Shown in pieces: positions 23,634 through 32,815 of a DNA stretch of 64,000 nt. Location of the stretch: contig NZ_JANYGH010000067.1 in assembly GCF_025362475.1 (NCBI RefSeq), positions 112,151-176,150 of the forward strand, in the 5' to 3' direction. Numbering within the stretch: position 1 is the first letter of the stretch; every line of letters begins with the position of its first letter. The notes beneath the pieces are model-generated. The model worked only from the letters and a program-made list of their open reading frames with translations. It had not been told where the DNA came from and did not search any database. The position numbers and the translations under genes are program-made. This DNA is from Mucilaginibacter sp. Its GTDB lineage: Bacteria; Bacteroidota; Bacteroidia; Sphingobacteriales; Sphingobacteriaceae.

Positions 23634-24299
23634 TTAAGCCTCGGCTTCTAGTCTTTTCTTCCTGCGCATAGCCATCAGCACAATAATAATTATAAGTGGA
23701 GCACCCCCATATAAAGCTATTTTTATAGGCGTTGATAAACCCTTGGCATTTGAAATATACTGATCATTACGTTTTAAATCGGGTGCAAGTTTTATTGAAC
23801 TTGTAAACGTTTTTAGCTCGGCCTTAGCAAGTTCGGCCCTGGCTTCGGGATAAAAATACTCCAGTGTATAGGTAGCTTCCTGGGTATATAACAGGATAAA
23901 CTGCCTTAATTGCGGTGCTTCGCCTGTGGAGTTGCTGTTATCAACTCTCAGCGTAAATACCCTGGCTTCAAGTTTACCAATGGTGGTATCGCGTGGGTTC
24001 ATGATGCTGCCATTACGTGATTGTTTCTGGATCCCATCTGCAAATTTTTGAAATACCTTTTTTAGGTCTTTTTCTTTATTTAAGGGTTTGTTGTTTGCCG
24101 CGTTTTCCGCACGTATAACAACTATATATCCCATAGAGGCTGTACCCTGATAAATTTGCTGACCTAAGGTATCTTTCTTAGTAAAGTTAGCGGGTAATGA
24201 AACGGTAACAAGACTATCTATCTTTACCGGCTTGAGTATCTGGCTAAAACCTAAAGTGGAAAACAGGATTAGGCTTAAACTTAAAATTGTCTTTTTCAT
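23634..24299 (-). CDS. Secreted/membrane-anchored hypothetical protein
   Basis: The 221-residue protein has a signal peptide (SLSLILFSTLGFSQ) and a ~165-residue beta-rich extracytoplasmic part. It ends with a C-terminal transmembrane helix (about 191-209, KIALYGGAPLIIIIVLMAM) followed by RRKKRLEAEA. I do not recognise a named family. The layout suggests a periplasmic domain tethered to the inner membrane by its C-terminus. It is convergent with the PAP2 gene with no base between the two stop codons. Confidence 0.7.
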   Translation of the reverse strand: MKKTILSLSLILFSTLGFSQILKPVKIDSLVTVSLPANFTKKDTLGQQIYQGTASMGYIVVIRAENAANNKPLNKEKDLKKVFQKFADGIQKQSRNGSIMNPRDTTIGKLEARVFTLRVDNSNSTGEAPQLRQFILLYTQEATYTLEYFYPEARAELAKAELKTFTSSIKLAPDLKRNDQYISNAKGLSTPIKIALYGGAPLIIIIVLMAMRRKKRLEAEA

Positions 24300-24800
24300 A
24301 CTTAAACTAACTTTAAAAAGAACAATTGGTTTTAAAAATTAATTCGTTGGTTACTTTTTTTATTTATTATGAATTTGATAATCAGACATGTACGACTGCC
24401 TACGGATGCATTTTTTTTGGCAACTTTTACAATTAGGACGAGCATATTTGTAAGTAATTCATCCATTACCAAAATCCATTCCGTTCTATATTGGCCATGC
24501 CTGTGGTCGCGTGCTGCAATTAGGCTGCCTGGCCAAATCATGTCCTGTAGTGATAACGCTACACCTTTCTTTCGTAACTTTTAAGTTACTTTTCTTAAAT
24601 AATACCTTATAATTTTTTGTATTAATTAAAATGGTACGGTTTATGCAATTATCCATATAACTATAAAAAATGAGTTCCAGGGATTACTTTTCGTACAATG
24701 CAGCGCACTAATGAACTTTTTTATAGTCACCAGTTAAACAATAGATAAAAAATTGTTGTTTAATTATTACAGCCACCGTTTTTAACACTTCCATCTAATT
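24300..24800. other. 501-bp intergenic region without a convincing gene
   Basis: The region is AT-rich except for a patch at 24491-24536 where TTGGCCA and TGGCCAA can pair. A small hairpin GTAACTT TT AAGTTAC (24574-24589) is followed by TTTTCTT. Short open frames on both strands lack any family resemblance. It could hold the promoter of the glycosyltransferase operon and perhaps a small RNA. Confidence 0.4.
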
Positions 24801-27077
24801 ATGAAAATAGCATATATATCAACTTACCCCCCACGCGAATGCGGTTTAGCTACATTTAATAACAATTTAATGAATGCTATCAGCGCTAATTTTCCTGAAA
24901 GAAAATCATTATTACAGGGAGGCTTTGTTGTTGCCCTAAATGACTCTGAAAACATACAGGAATATGAGTATCCGGAGGAGGTAAAATATGTTATACGCCA
25001 AAATCACCAAAAGGATTACATCAGGGCAGCCAGCTATATCAATACCAGCAGCGCCGATGTTTGCATTATGGAGCATGAGTTTGGTATTTACGGCGGCGAA
25101 AGCGGTATTTATATCTTGCCATTGATCAACCGGTTGGAGAAGCCCCTGATTTCGATATTACATACCATACTAAAAGACCCCAGCTATGTTCAGCGGATCA
25201 TCATCCGTGAAATTGCTGAGCAATCGTCAAAAATTATTGTGATGAGCAAGCGGGCGGTGGAATTTTTAACCACTATATATGAGATACCAGCCGAAAAGAT
25301 TCAGATAATTGAGCATGGCGTACCCGATGTAGAAGCCCCTGAAGAAAACCCGATAAAAAATCTTTCGGTATTTAAAAACCACCGCGTAATGTTAACATTT
25401 GGCTTGCTTAGCCGCAATAAAGGTTTAGAAACTGTTGTTAAGGCCCTGCCCAAAATTGTTGAAAATCATCCGGATGTGATGTACGTAGTATTAGGAAACA
25501 CACACCCGGGGGTTATCAAAAATTCGGGCGAGGAATATCGCGATCACCTGAAATCATTGGCGGTGCAGTTGGGCGTATCAAAAAACCTGGCGTTTATCAA
25601 TAAATTTGTAGCTGAGGAAGAATTGGTAAGTTACCTTACTGCCTGTGAAATATATGTGACCCCATATCTGAATGAAGCACAGATCACCAGCGGAACTTTA
25701 TCATACGCCGTTGGCGCAGGTGCCGCGGTAGTATCAACCCCCTACTGGCATGCAACCGAACTTTTGGCAGATAACCGGGGAAGGCTTTTCGATTTCAAAA
25801 ACTCCGAAGCCTTGGCCGATACAATAATTGAATTATTGGACCAGGACCGTATTTTAAACGAATTAAAGGAAAATGCCTATCAATATGGCCTGCATCTGCG
25901 CTGGCCTGTAATTGGTGCCGAATTTATTAAAGTGGCACAGGAATCAATCTCAAAATATGATTTCAGCGACAAGATATTAAAAAACAGCATTGTTGACCCC
26001 GAGATATTACCTACGTTTAGTTTAACCCATGTGCTGCGCCTAACAGATGATACAGGTATAGTACAACATGCCAAATATGGCATACCCAATTTAAAAGAGG
26101 GTTATTGCCTTGACGACAATGCGCGGGCCCTTATCATGGCACTCATGGCTTACCAACGCAATAAAAGTACAGAAGCATTTGAACTGCTGCCTATATACCT
26201 AAGTTATATCCACTATATGCAGACAGATGATGGAAATTTTCGCAATTTTCTGAGTTTTGACAGGCGTTACCTGGATGAGGTTGGCTCTGAGGATTCCTTT
26301 GGCCGTACCATTTGGTCATTGGGCCATTTAATAGGTTGCGCAGCGAGCAACTCATACCGTGAATTTGCTTTAGAGATCTTTCATAAATCAATACCGCATT
26401 TTGCAGCCTTAAAACATTTAAGGGGGATGGCAAATACCATAATTGGTATCAGCTTGTACCTGCAGGTTTATCCTTCTGATGAAGGCATGGTGAAAATACT
26501 TGCCGATCTTACTCAACCTTTAATAGATGCCTTTGAAAATACACAATCTGAAGACTGGCAATGGTTTGAAGAAAAAATGACCTATGATAATGCCATTCTT
26601 CCACTGGCATTGCTACACTCGTGCGAAATTACAGGCAACGAGGACGCAAAAAGAATAGCCCTTGCAACTATGGCATTTTTGGATAAACTGACACTATCCA
26701 ACGGATATTTAAGCCCGGTTGGTAACGATGGCTGGTATTATCGTGGTGGCACCTTCCCTACTTTTGATCAGCAGGCTATTGAAACTATGGCTATGGTGCT
26801 CATGCACTTCCAGGCTTACCAGATATTCAGGGTACCGCAATATATAGAGAAAATGTTCCTGAGCTATAAGTGGTTCCTGGGCGAAAACACGCTGCGGGCC
26901 CCGTTGTATGATCATGAAACCAAGGGCTGTTGCGATGGTTTATTACCAAATGGCATTAACCGCAACCAGGGCGCCGAAAGTACACTGGCTTACCTGATTT
27001 CGCATTTAACTGTATTAAAAGCCTTTGAGCTGGAATACGAATACAACAAATACGGGCAAAAAATGGAGATCTGCTAA
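24801..27077 (+). CDS. GT4 glycosyltransferase fused to a C-terminal alpha/alpha-toroid-like domain
   Basis: The 758-residue protein has two parts. Residues 1-385 form a GT4-type GT-B glycosyltransferase (MKIAYISTYPPRECGLATFN, LTFGLLSRNKGLETVVKALP, the donor-site region YVTPYLNEAQITSGTLSYAV), but without the canonical E(x7)E spacing. Residues 400-758 are an all-helical repeat domain with DDNARALIMALMAYQ, EDSFGRTIWSLGHLIG, WFEEKMTYDNAILPLALLHS, GWYYRGG and NRNQGAESTLAYL; this looks like an alpha/alpha-toroid of the glycosidase/epimerase type. No signal or membrane anchor, so cytoplasmic. The next GT4 starts at the base after its stop. With GH130 nearby a mannan role is inferred. Confidence 0.85.
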   Translation: MKIAYISTYPPRECGLATFNNNLMNAISANFPERKSLLQGGFVVALNDSENIQEYEYPEEVKYVIRQNHQKDYIRAASYINTSSADVCIMEHEFGIYGGESGIYILPLINRLEKPLISILHTILKDPSYVQRIIIREIAEQSSKIIVMSKRAVEFLTTIYEIPAEKIQIIEHGVPDVEAPEENPIKNLSVFKNHRVMLTFGLLSRNKGLETVVKALPKIVENHPDVMYVVLGNTHPGVIKNSGEEYRDHLKSLAVQLGVSKNLAFINKFVAEEELVSYLTACEIYVTPYLNEAQITSGTLSYAVGAGAAVVSTPYWHATELLADNRGRLFDFKNSEALADTIIELLDQDRILNELKENAYQYGLHLRWPVIGAEFIKVAQESISKYDFSDKILKNSIVDPEILPTFSLTHVLRLTDDTGIVQHAKYGIPNLKEGYCLDDNARALIMALMAYQRNKSTEAFELLPIYLSYIHYMQTDDGNFRNFLSFDRRYLDEVGSEDSFGRTIWSLGHLIGCAASNSYREFALEIFHKSIPHFAALKHLRGMANTIIGISLYLQVYPSDEGMVKILADLTQPLIDAFENTQSEDWQWFEEKMTYDNAILPLALLHSCEITGNEDAKRIALATMAFLDKLTLSNGYLSPVGNDGWYYRGGTFPTFDQQAIETMAMVLMHFQAYQIFRVPQYIEKMFLSYKWFLGENTLRAPLYDHETKGCCDGLLPNGINRNQGAESTLAYLISHLTVLKAFELEYEYNKYGQKMEIC

Positions 27078-28121
27078 ATGAAGGTAGCCGTTTTAGCCCC
27101 GGTAGCCTGGCGTACACCACCCCGGCATTATGGACCCTGGGAGCAAATTGCATCAAATATTGCCGAAGGTTTGATAAAGCTGGGCATAGAGGTAACTCTT
27201 TTTGCCACCGGCGACTCCATAACTGCCGGCAGGCTGGAGTCGGTTTGTACAACCGGTTATGAGGAAGATAGAAGCCAGGACGCTAAGGTATTGGAATGCC
27301 TGCACATTAGTAACCTGATGGAAAAGGCTGGCGAATTTGATATTATTCACAACAATTTTGATTTTTTGCCCCTTACCTATTCGGGCCTGATAAAAACCCC
27401 CGTGATCACTACCATACACGGCTTTTCATCGCACCGGATAATCCCGGTTTACAAAAAGTACAATCCTATAGGTCACTATGTATCCATCAGCAATGCCGAC
27501 CGCAGCCCGGAGTTGAGTTATTTGGCCACCGTTTACAACGGCCTGGATACCCGGGATTTTGATTTTTTTGAAAAGCCTGGTGATTACCTGCTTTACTTTG
27601 GCCGCATCCATCCAGATAAGGGGACTGCCGAAGCAATCAGTATTGCAAAAAAAAGCAAACGCAAACTGCTTATTGCCGGCATCATACAGGATGAGAACTA
27701 TTACAGGGAAAAAATTGAACCTTTTTTATCAGATGAAGTGGAATACATTGGCCATGCCGGGCCAGCTAAGCGTAAAGCACTTTTGGGCAACGCCGCCGCC
27801 CTGTTACACCCCATTAGCTTTAATGAGCCATTCGGAATGAGCGTAGCCGAGGCCATGCTTTGCGGTACCCCGGTAATTGCATTTAATAAGGGTGCAATGC
27901 CGGAGCTAATTAAAGATGCACAAACAGGCTTTTTAGTAAATACCGTGGATGAGGCGGTTGAAGCAGTAAGCAGGCTGAGCGAGATAAATCGTATTGACTG
28001 TTATAATTGGGCAAACTCCCAATTTTCATGCGATAAGATGGTGGGAGATTATTTGAATTTGTACCAGAAAATTTTGGGTATAAAACAAACTCCCAAAAGC
28101 CAAAGCTGGAGGCTTGCATAA
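27078..28121 (+). CDS. GT4 family glycosyltransferase
   Basis: The 347-residue retaining GT-B enzyme has the N-terminal PPRHYGPWEQIASNIAEGLI acceptor-domain pattern, YFGRIHPDKGTAEAISIAKK, and the donor-site E(x7)E in FNEPFGMSVAEAMLCGTPVI. Its ATG follows the TAA of the upstream GT4 with no gap, so the two are co-translated. No export signal is seen. The pair, with the GH130 gene close by, suggests synthesis of an intracellular mannose-containing glycan; sugar donor and acceptor are not readable from sequence. Confidence 0.9.
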   Translation: MKVAVLAPVAWRTPPRHYGPWEQIASNIAEGLIKLGIEVTLFATGDSITAGRLESVCTTGYEEDRSQDAKVLECLHISNLMEKAGEFDIIHNNFDFLPLTYSGLIKTPVITTIHGFSSHRIIPVYKKYNPIGHYVSISNADRSPELSYLATVYNGLDTRDFDFFEKPGDYLLYFGRIHPDKGTAEAISIAKKSKRKLLIAGIIQDENYYREKIEPFLSDEVEYIGHAGPAKRKALLGNAAALLHPISFNEPFGMSVAEAMLCGTPVIAFNKGAMPELIKDAQTGFLVNTVDEAVEAVSRLSEINRIDCYNWANSQFSCDKMVGDYLNLYQKILGIKQTPKSQSWRLA

Positions 28122-28204
28122 TGAATGGTAAAGTTATGGGCATAGGAATATTATGCTTTAAAGAACAATACTTTAAAGGCCTCACATTAAGCTACATGGA
28201 TTAA
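28121..28204 (+). CDS. Possible 27-residue ORF coupled to the GT4 gene
   Basis: An ATG overlaps the GT4 stop codon by one base (TAATG) and opens a 27-codon frame beginning MNGKVMGIGILCF. TAATG junctions often mark translational coupling, but the ORF is too short to judge and no relative is recognised. Confidence 0.2.
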   Translation: MNGKVMGIGILCFKEQYFKGLTLSYMD

Positions 28205-28209
28205 GTTTA

Positions 28210-28614
28210 CTATCCCACGTCCCTTATTAACTCCCCGCTTTCTCCTGAAGATTCTGTTGATTCCGGCTGATGATTATAATCACTTAACGGCCGAATTTTG
28301 GTTTCACCAAGTAAAGGGTAAGCGTTTTCGGTAGTTTGTTCTGGCTGGCGTTGTAATACTTCGCTTGCCTGGGCATAACTGTAACCCAATCTCTTGTTTT
28401 CTTCCTCAATAAATACAAACAAGTCGCCAAGACATGAATAAACCGACTGCAAATACTTATAGTTGGTGGAAGTAAGGCACTTGCCCACATCATCGGGACC
28501 TTTCCCGGGCTCGCAAAAATTAAGTTTGGTGATGATGCCATTAATCAGCTCAACCTCAAATTTGCCCTCGTTGTGCCAGGTTAAACTGTTTTTTATTTCT
28601 CTGAAATGATCCAT
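28210..28614 (-). CDS. Small hypothetical protein beside the GT4/GH130 genes
   Basis: The 134-residue soluble protein has a helical/beta N-terminal part (LTWHNEGKFEVELINGIITK, YKYLQSVYSCLGDLFVFIEE) and a C-terminal ~45 residues rich in Glu, Ser, Gln and Pro, probably disordered. I do not recognise it. It is on the same strand as and downstream of GH130 (379-bp gap), and convergent with the GT4 pair, so it may belong to the same functional locus. Confidence 0.6.
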   Translation of the reverse strand: MDHFREIKNSLTWHNEGKFEVELINGIITKLNFCEPGKGPDDVGKCLTSTNYKYLQSVYSCLGDLFVFIEEENKRLGYSYAQASEVLQRQPEQTTENAYPLLGETKIRPLSDYNHQPESTESSGESGELIRDVG

Positions 28615-28993
28615 TGTTTTATAATTTTTTTACCATATAATAAACTATAACACTCACATGACTAATAAAATATGTTTGCCCTGTTGTATTAGTTATTATA
28701 TCAATGGATATGCCAAATGCTTATTTTACAACAGAGCGTTAAATAACTTGCCTTTTTAGATTATGTTGCACGTTTTCTTCAAATTAGGGTTGAAAATCAG
28801 GAGTAGAGGTTTGATTGACACGCTTATTATTTAGGTCACCTGTCCTATATTAACCGAGTCGTTATATTATCAATCAATTTACGTAATAAACTTTACATAA
28901 TCAACAGCGAACGGTGAATAATAATACCCCGCCATCATGCCTTAATGAACCGTTCATTTTGAGCTGTTAATTCACGAAAGACCAATCAACTTA
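28615..28993. other. 379-bp AT-rich intergenic region
   Basis: It lies between the GH130 gene and the small hypothetical gene, both on the minus strand. The only structure I see is a 7-bp dyad AATGAAC C GTTCATT at 28944-28958. It is long enough to hold an own promoter for the small gene, but I could not identify one with confidence. Confidence 0.35.
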
Positions 28994-30475
28994 TTAGGAA
29001 GCAGTTTCTTCGCTTTTATCCTCCTTTAACTTGGTTAATAAGTCGTCCAGGCATACCTCAGCAAAAGCGGTTGATGAATCTGATACCCCATATGGAATAA
29101 TCAGCATACCGTTATGAACAATAGCGCCACAGGAATATAACACATTAGGTACATAACCCTCGCGTTCATCGCTATTGGGGATCAGGAGTGGTTCACTTAA
29201 CCTCCCTACCTCTATCTCCGGATCATCCAGCTTTAATAAACTTGCCCCCAGTACATAGCGGCGCATAGGGCCTACGCCATGGGTAATTACCAACCAGCCA
29301 TCCTTAGTTTCGATAGGCGACCCACAATTACCTATCTGGATAAATTCCCAGGTAAATTTGGGTTGCTGCAGCAGGATCGGCTTTTCCCATATGTTGATCT
29401 TATCGGAGTACATGATGTAGTTGTTACACCCATCAATGCGGGATATCATTGCAAATTTGCCATTTATTTTACGGGGGAACAGCGCAAGGTTTTTATTTTG
29501 CGCGCCGGCTCCATATAGGGGCATTATTTTAAAATTATAAAAATCTGTGGTTTGCAACAGCTTTGGCATAATAAGCGAACCATCATAAGCCGTATAGGTG
29601 GCATAGTAAACAGAGCTGCCATCATCATTGGTGAACTGAACAAAGCGGGCATCCTCAATGCCTTTACGTTCATACTCAGATATCGGGAATATTACCCTAT
29701 CAGAAATATCGGTATCAAGTGAAAAAACAATCTCATAATACGAGTCGGCCAGCCAAAGTACTTTATCGTACTCCAGTTTTTTCATATCGCTTTCCTGTAG
29801 TTTTTGCGAATCAAGGATGATGCGGCGCAGGTTGGCATATTCAAAATGATGATCCAGCTTGCCTTCCAGCTCATGTAATACATCAATGTTTATTTGGGTT
29901 ATAACAGCCTTATCAAAAAATAGCTTTTTATTGTAAACTGCGTTACGTACAATTTCGGCCTCGTCAATGTAATTACCTGCTGGTAAAATGGTAATATTAT
30001 TAAATTTATCAATTAATCCACGACGAAACGTGATAGATGAAATATGCCCCTCGCCTACCGCCCTGAAACTGATGATCACCCTACGCTGGCCGTCTTCCAA
30101 TTCGGTCTGATCCGGATCTTCAACAATGGATGGATTGAAGAATGCTGCCGATTCAATAGAATATTCATGAGTAAAATAGGAACCGATAAGTAGTTTACGA
30201 TTAACTGTAAGGGTATCATAATCAATATTCAGCTCTACAAACAGCGGTTTTAGTTTACTGCAATGCCGGTTTAAAACCCTGGTTATATTGCGATGGCGTT
30301 TGGAGTACTCCTGTAGCAGCGGAGATACAATACCAAAGGCAATTTCCTCGCTGATGTCCATTACGCGTTCTATTACTTCTATAGCACGATCGTTCCCATT
30401 GAAAAAGAATCTTGCAATAACACGTTTGGGGTCTGGGTTAACTCTTATGGGTTTGCGTTGAATGGAAAGTCTCAT
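28994..30475 (-). CDS. GH130 family beta-mannoside phosphorylase/hydrolase-like protein
   Basis: The 493-residue protein has an N-terminal helical extension of ~100 residues. The five-bladed propeller of GH130 follows: ESAAFFNPSIVEDPD (107-121), RRVIISFRAVGEGHISSITF (131-150), the catalytic GIEDARF (272-278, Asp275 in the EDxR motif), GSPIETKDGWLVITHGVG (385-402) and FAEVCLDDLL near the C-terminus. GH130 enzymes phosphorolyse or hydrolyse beta-mannosides (1,2-, 1,3- or 1,4-linked). No signal peptide, so it should act on an internal glycan. It is divergent from the two-component genes and close to two GT4 genes. Confidence 0.87.
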   Translation of the reverse strand: MRLSIQRKPIRVNPDPKRVIARFFFNGNDRAIEVIERVMDISEEIAFGIVSPLLQEYSKRHRNITRVLNRHCSKLKPLFVELNIDYDTLTVNRKLLIGSYFTHEYSIESAAFFNPSIVEDPDQTELEDGQRRVIISFRAVGEGHISSITFRRGLIDKFNNITILPAGNYIDEAEIVRNAVYNKKLFFDKAVITQINIDVLHELEGKLDHHFEYANLRRIILDSQKLQESDMKKLEYDKVLWLADSYYEIVFSLDTDISDRVIFPISEYERKGIEDARFVQFTNDDGSSVYYATYTAYDGSLIMPKLLQTTDFYNFKIMPLYGAGAQNKNLALFPRKINGKFAMISRIDGCNNYIMYSDKINIWEKPILLQQPKFTWEFIQIGNCGSPIETKDGWLVITHGVGPMRRYVLGASLLKLDDPEIEVGRLSEPLLIPNSDEREGYVPNVLYSCGAIVHNGMLIIPYGVSDSSTAFAEVCLDDLLTKLKEDKSEETAS

Positions 30476-30778
30476 ATAAAAAAGATAGTATTTATTTGGT
30501 AACAGTATTTGGCCAAAATTGATTTGGGTAATTTTATAAACCTTTTAGTTAAGTTGATTAACAATTAAAACATATATTTATTATAAAAACCATGAATAAA
30601 GAATCAACATCAGGAAATATAACAGCCTGTTCCTATTGTTCCATTATATAAAAAGCCCTTTTTTCAGCTCGTTCACCTTTCATCACTGCCAATGTATTTT
30701 ACATCGTTACCGACGTTACAGTTAATATTATACTAATTGCTTTATTTATAAGTTTTACCTTTTGTAAATTGCACGCTT
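30476..30778. other. 303-bp divergent control region between GH130 and the response regulator gene
   Basis: A direct repeat TGTTCC-TAT-TGTTCC (30628-30642, 9-bp period) lies about 150 bp from both starts. A near-consensus -7 TACCTTTTG is at 30756-30764, ending 14 bp before the response regulator ATG, with TTG at 30737-30739. No small gene is visible. Confidence 0.35.
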
Positions 30779-31456
30779 ATGAATGTTTTAATTGTTGAAG
30801 ACGAGAAAGGTTTAGCACTTGAGGTTGATGAATTTTTAAGCCATGAAGGCTTTACGGTTGAACACGCGCGCACCAAAAGATCGGCAGAGGAAAAGATCTT
30901 TATAAATAACTATGATTTTATTCTGCTTGACCTCGGCCTGCCCGATGGCGACGGATTTGATCTCTTAAAGATGCTTAAAGGTTTGGATAAACGCGAGGAC
31001 GCCGTTATTATACTCACCGCCCGTGGTGCTGTTGATGACCGGGTTTCCGGCCTGGAGCAAGGCGCAGATGATTACCTGGCAAAACCTTTTTCTTTAAGTG
31101 AACTTTTAGCACGCATGCACGCCATTACCCGCCGCAAACACCGGCTGGAAAGTAACGATATTAACATTAAGGGATTGAAAGTTAATATCCAGAACCGTAC
31201 CGTGATGTATAATGAGGAGCGGATTAATCTCACCAAAAAGGAGTTTGAAATATTCAACTACCTGGTGCTCAACAAAAACCGGGTTATATCACGCACCAAT
31301 TTAACAGAGCATGTTTGGGGCGATGTACTGGAAATTAATTCCGACTCGAACTTTGTGGATGTGCATGTAAAAAACCTGCGTAAAAAGCTTTCACAATACA
31401 TCCCTATTGATTGGTTTGAAACCGTAAGGAGTATTGGTTACCGGATCAATATCTAA
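30779..31456 (+). CDS. OmpR-family response regulator
   Basis: The 225-residue protein has a receiver domain with acidic pocket (VEDE, 6-9), phospho-acceptor Asp51 (LLDLGLPDGDGF) and Lys102 (YLAKPFS). A winged-helix DNA-binding domain follows (about 130-225: RINLTKKEFEIFNYLVLNKN, VDVHVKNLRKKL, TVRSIGYRI). It forms a two-gene operon with the histidine kinase 17 bp downstream. It is divergent from GH130 and therefore a candidate regulator of that glycan locus. Confidence 0.94.
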   Translation: MNVLIVEDEKGLALEVDEFLSHEGFTVEHARTKRSAEEKIFINNYDFILLDLGLPDGDGFDLLKMLKGLDKREDAVIILTARGAVDDRVSGLEQGADDYLAKPFSLSELLARMHAITRRKHRLESNDINIKGLKVNIQNRTVMYNEERINLTKKEFEIFNYLVLNKNRVISRTNLTEHVWGDVLEINSDSNFVDVHVKNLRKKLSQYIPIDWFETVRSIGYRINI

Positions 31457-31473
31457 GCCCAGCAAAAGCATCA

Positions 31474-32805
31474 ATGAAACTACAGGTAAAACTGGCTCTT
31501 TATAATACCTTAACAAAGGTTGCTATAATCCTTTTCACGGGTCTGCTTATCCTGCTATCTATAGAAAAAATATCCTATAATCACATTGAACTGCGCCTGG
31601 AACAGGATGAACAGGAAATTTTAAGGAGCCTGTCGTCCAAAGAAATAAATAGTTATTTAACCACTCAAAAAACATACACTGACTATAACATTTTAAAAGA
31701 AGAGTTCATCTCCATTAAGCCGGTAGAATACAAATCGGTTTTGGCCCCTAACGGCCGCTTTAAAACGGAAAGCCGTAAGATAGACCGCAATACGCAAGAC
31801 TACCGCATATTATGGCATCGCTTTAATTTTAATAACCATACGTACATGCTAGAGATTGGCGTGGCTATTGAATCGGTTGAGGAATTAAAATCAATCATCA
31901 AAAAGTTTACTATTGTAGTTTTGGTTATTGCACTGGTGCTTACATTGATAAGCGACCTGATTTTTACTAAGTTTTTACTGGCCCCTTTTTATAAGATCAT
32001 CGATCGTAAGCTTATTAAGGTAAATGACCCTATGAACTTTGACTATGAAAAAATAAAGACCACTACCCAGGATTTTGAACTGCTGGATGACAGTATAAGC
32101 TCGTTGATGAAAAAAATATCGAACCTGTTTATCCTCGAAAAACAATTCATTGCCAACGTATCCCATGAGTTGCTCACACCAATATCTATTATCAGCTCAA
32201 GACTTGAAAATATTTTATTGCAGGAAGAATTGAGCGAAGGCAGCGAGAATAAAATGCATGCGTCCCTTAAAACGCTCAACAGGCTCAAATCTATCATTAA
32301 CAGCCTGTTATTAATTTCAAAGGTTGAAAACAACCAATATGCTAAAACAGATATGGTTATGATAGCTGCCGTAATAATGGAAATACAAGAGGAGCTGGAA
32401 GACCGGATTGAGGAAAAACGATTAAAGTTCACCAATAATCTTAAATACATTTATACCATACAGGGCAACCGCCCGCTAATGCATACCTTGCTTTTTAACC
32501 TGATAAACAATGCTATAAAATATAATAATGCCGCAGGTAGCATTATCATCGGCGATGAATTAAAAGAAGATATGTACACCCTCATAATTACCGATACGGG
32601 TACTGGGATGGATAGTAAGCAAATTGAGAATGCTTTTAACCGCTTTGAAAAATTGGATACTGATGAAAGAGAAAGCTACGGCCTGGGTTTAGCTATTGTT
32701 AAAAGTATCACCGCGTTTCATAACATTAAGGTGCAAATACATTCTGTAAAAGGCGAAGGGACCACCGTTAAATTAATCTTTAACACTCCCATTCCGCTTT
32801 CATAG
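31474..32805 (+). CDS. Sensor histidine kinase
   Basis: The 443-residue membrane kinase has TM helices at about 15-31 and 146-164 enclosing a ~110-residue sensor region. The HisKA domain has the phospho-acceptor His231 in NVSHELLTPISI (Leu in place of the usual Arg). The HATPase domain has N box LFNLINNAIKYNN and G boxes TDTGTGMD and YGLGLAIV. No clear HAMP domain is seen between TM2 and HisKA. It is the partner of the OmpR-type regulator 17 bp upstream. Its stop lies 10 bp from the end of the convergent DUF58 gene. Confidence 0.93.
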   Translation: MKLQVKLALYNTLTKVAIILFTGLLILLSIEKISYNHIELRLEQDEQEILRSLSSKEINSYLTTQKTYTDYNILKEEFISIKPVEYKSVLAPNGRFKTESRKIDRNTQDYRILWHRFNFNNHTYMLEIGVAIESVEELKSIIKKFTIVVLVIALVLTLISDLIFTKFLLAPFYKIIDRKLIKVNDPMNFDYEKIKTTTQDFELLDDSISSLMKKISNLFILEKQFIANVSHELLTPISIISSRLENILLQEELSEGSENKMHASLKTLNRLKSIINSLLLISKVENNQYAKTDMVMIAAVIMEIQEELEDRIEEKRLKFTNNLKYIYTIQGNRPLMHTLLFNLINNAIKYNNAAGSIIIGDELKEDMYTLIITDTGTGMDSKQIENAFNRFEKLDTDERESYGLGLAIVKSITAFHNIKVQIHSVKGEGTTVKLIFNTPIPLS

Positions 32806-32815
32806 ATTTTCTTTT

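Noticed and set aside
24332..24584. Two overlapping short ORFs on opposite strands in the 501-bp gap
   Set aside because: Neither has a recognisable motif and they overlap each other; the DNA looks structural, not coding.
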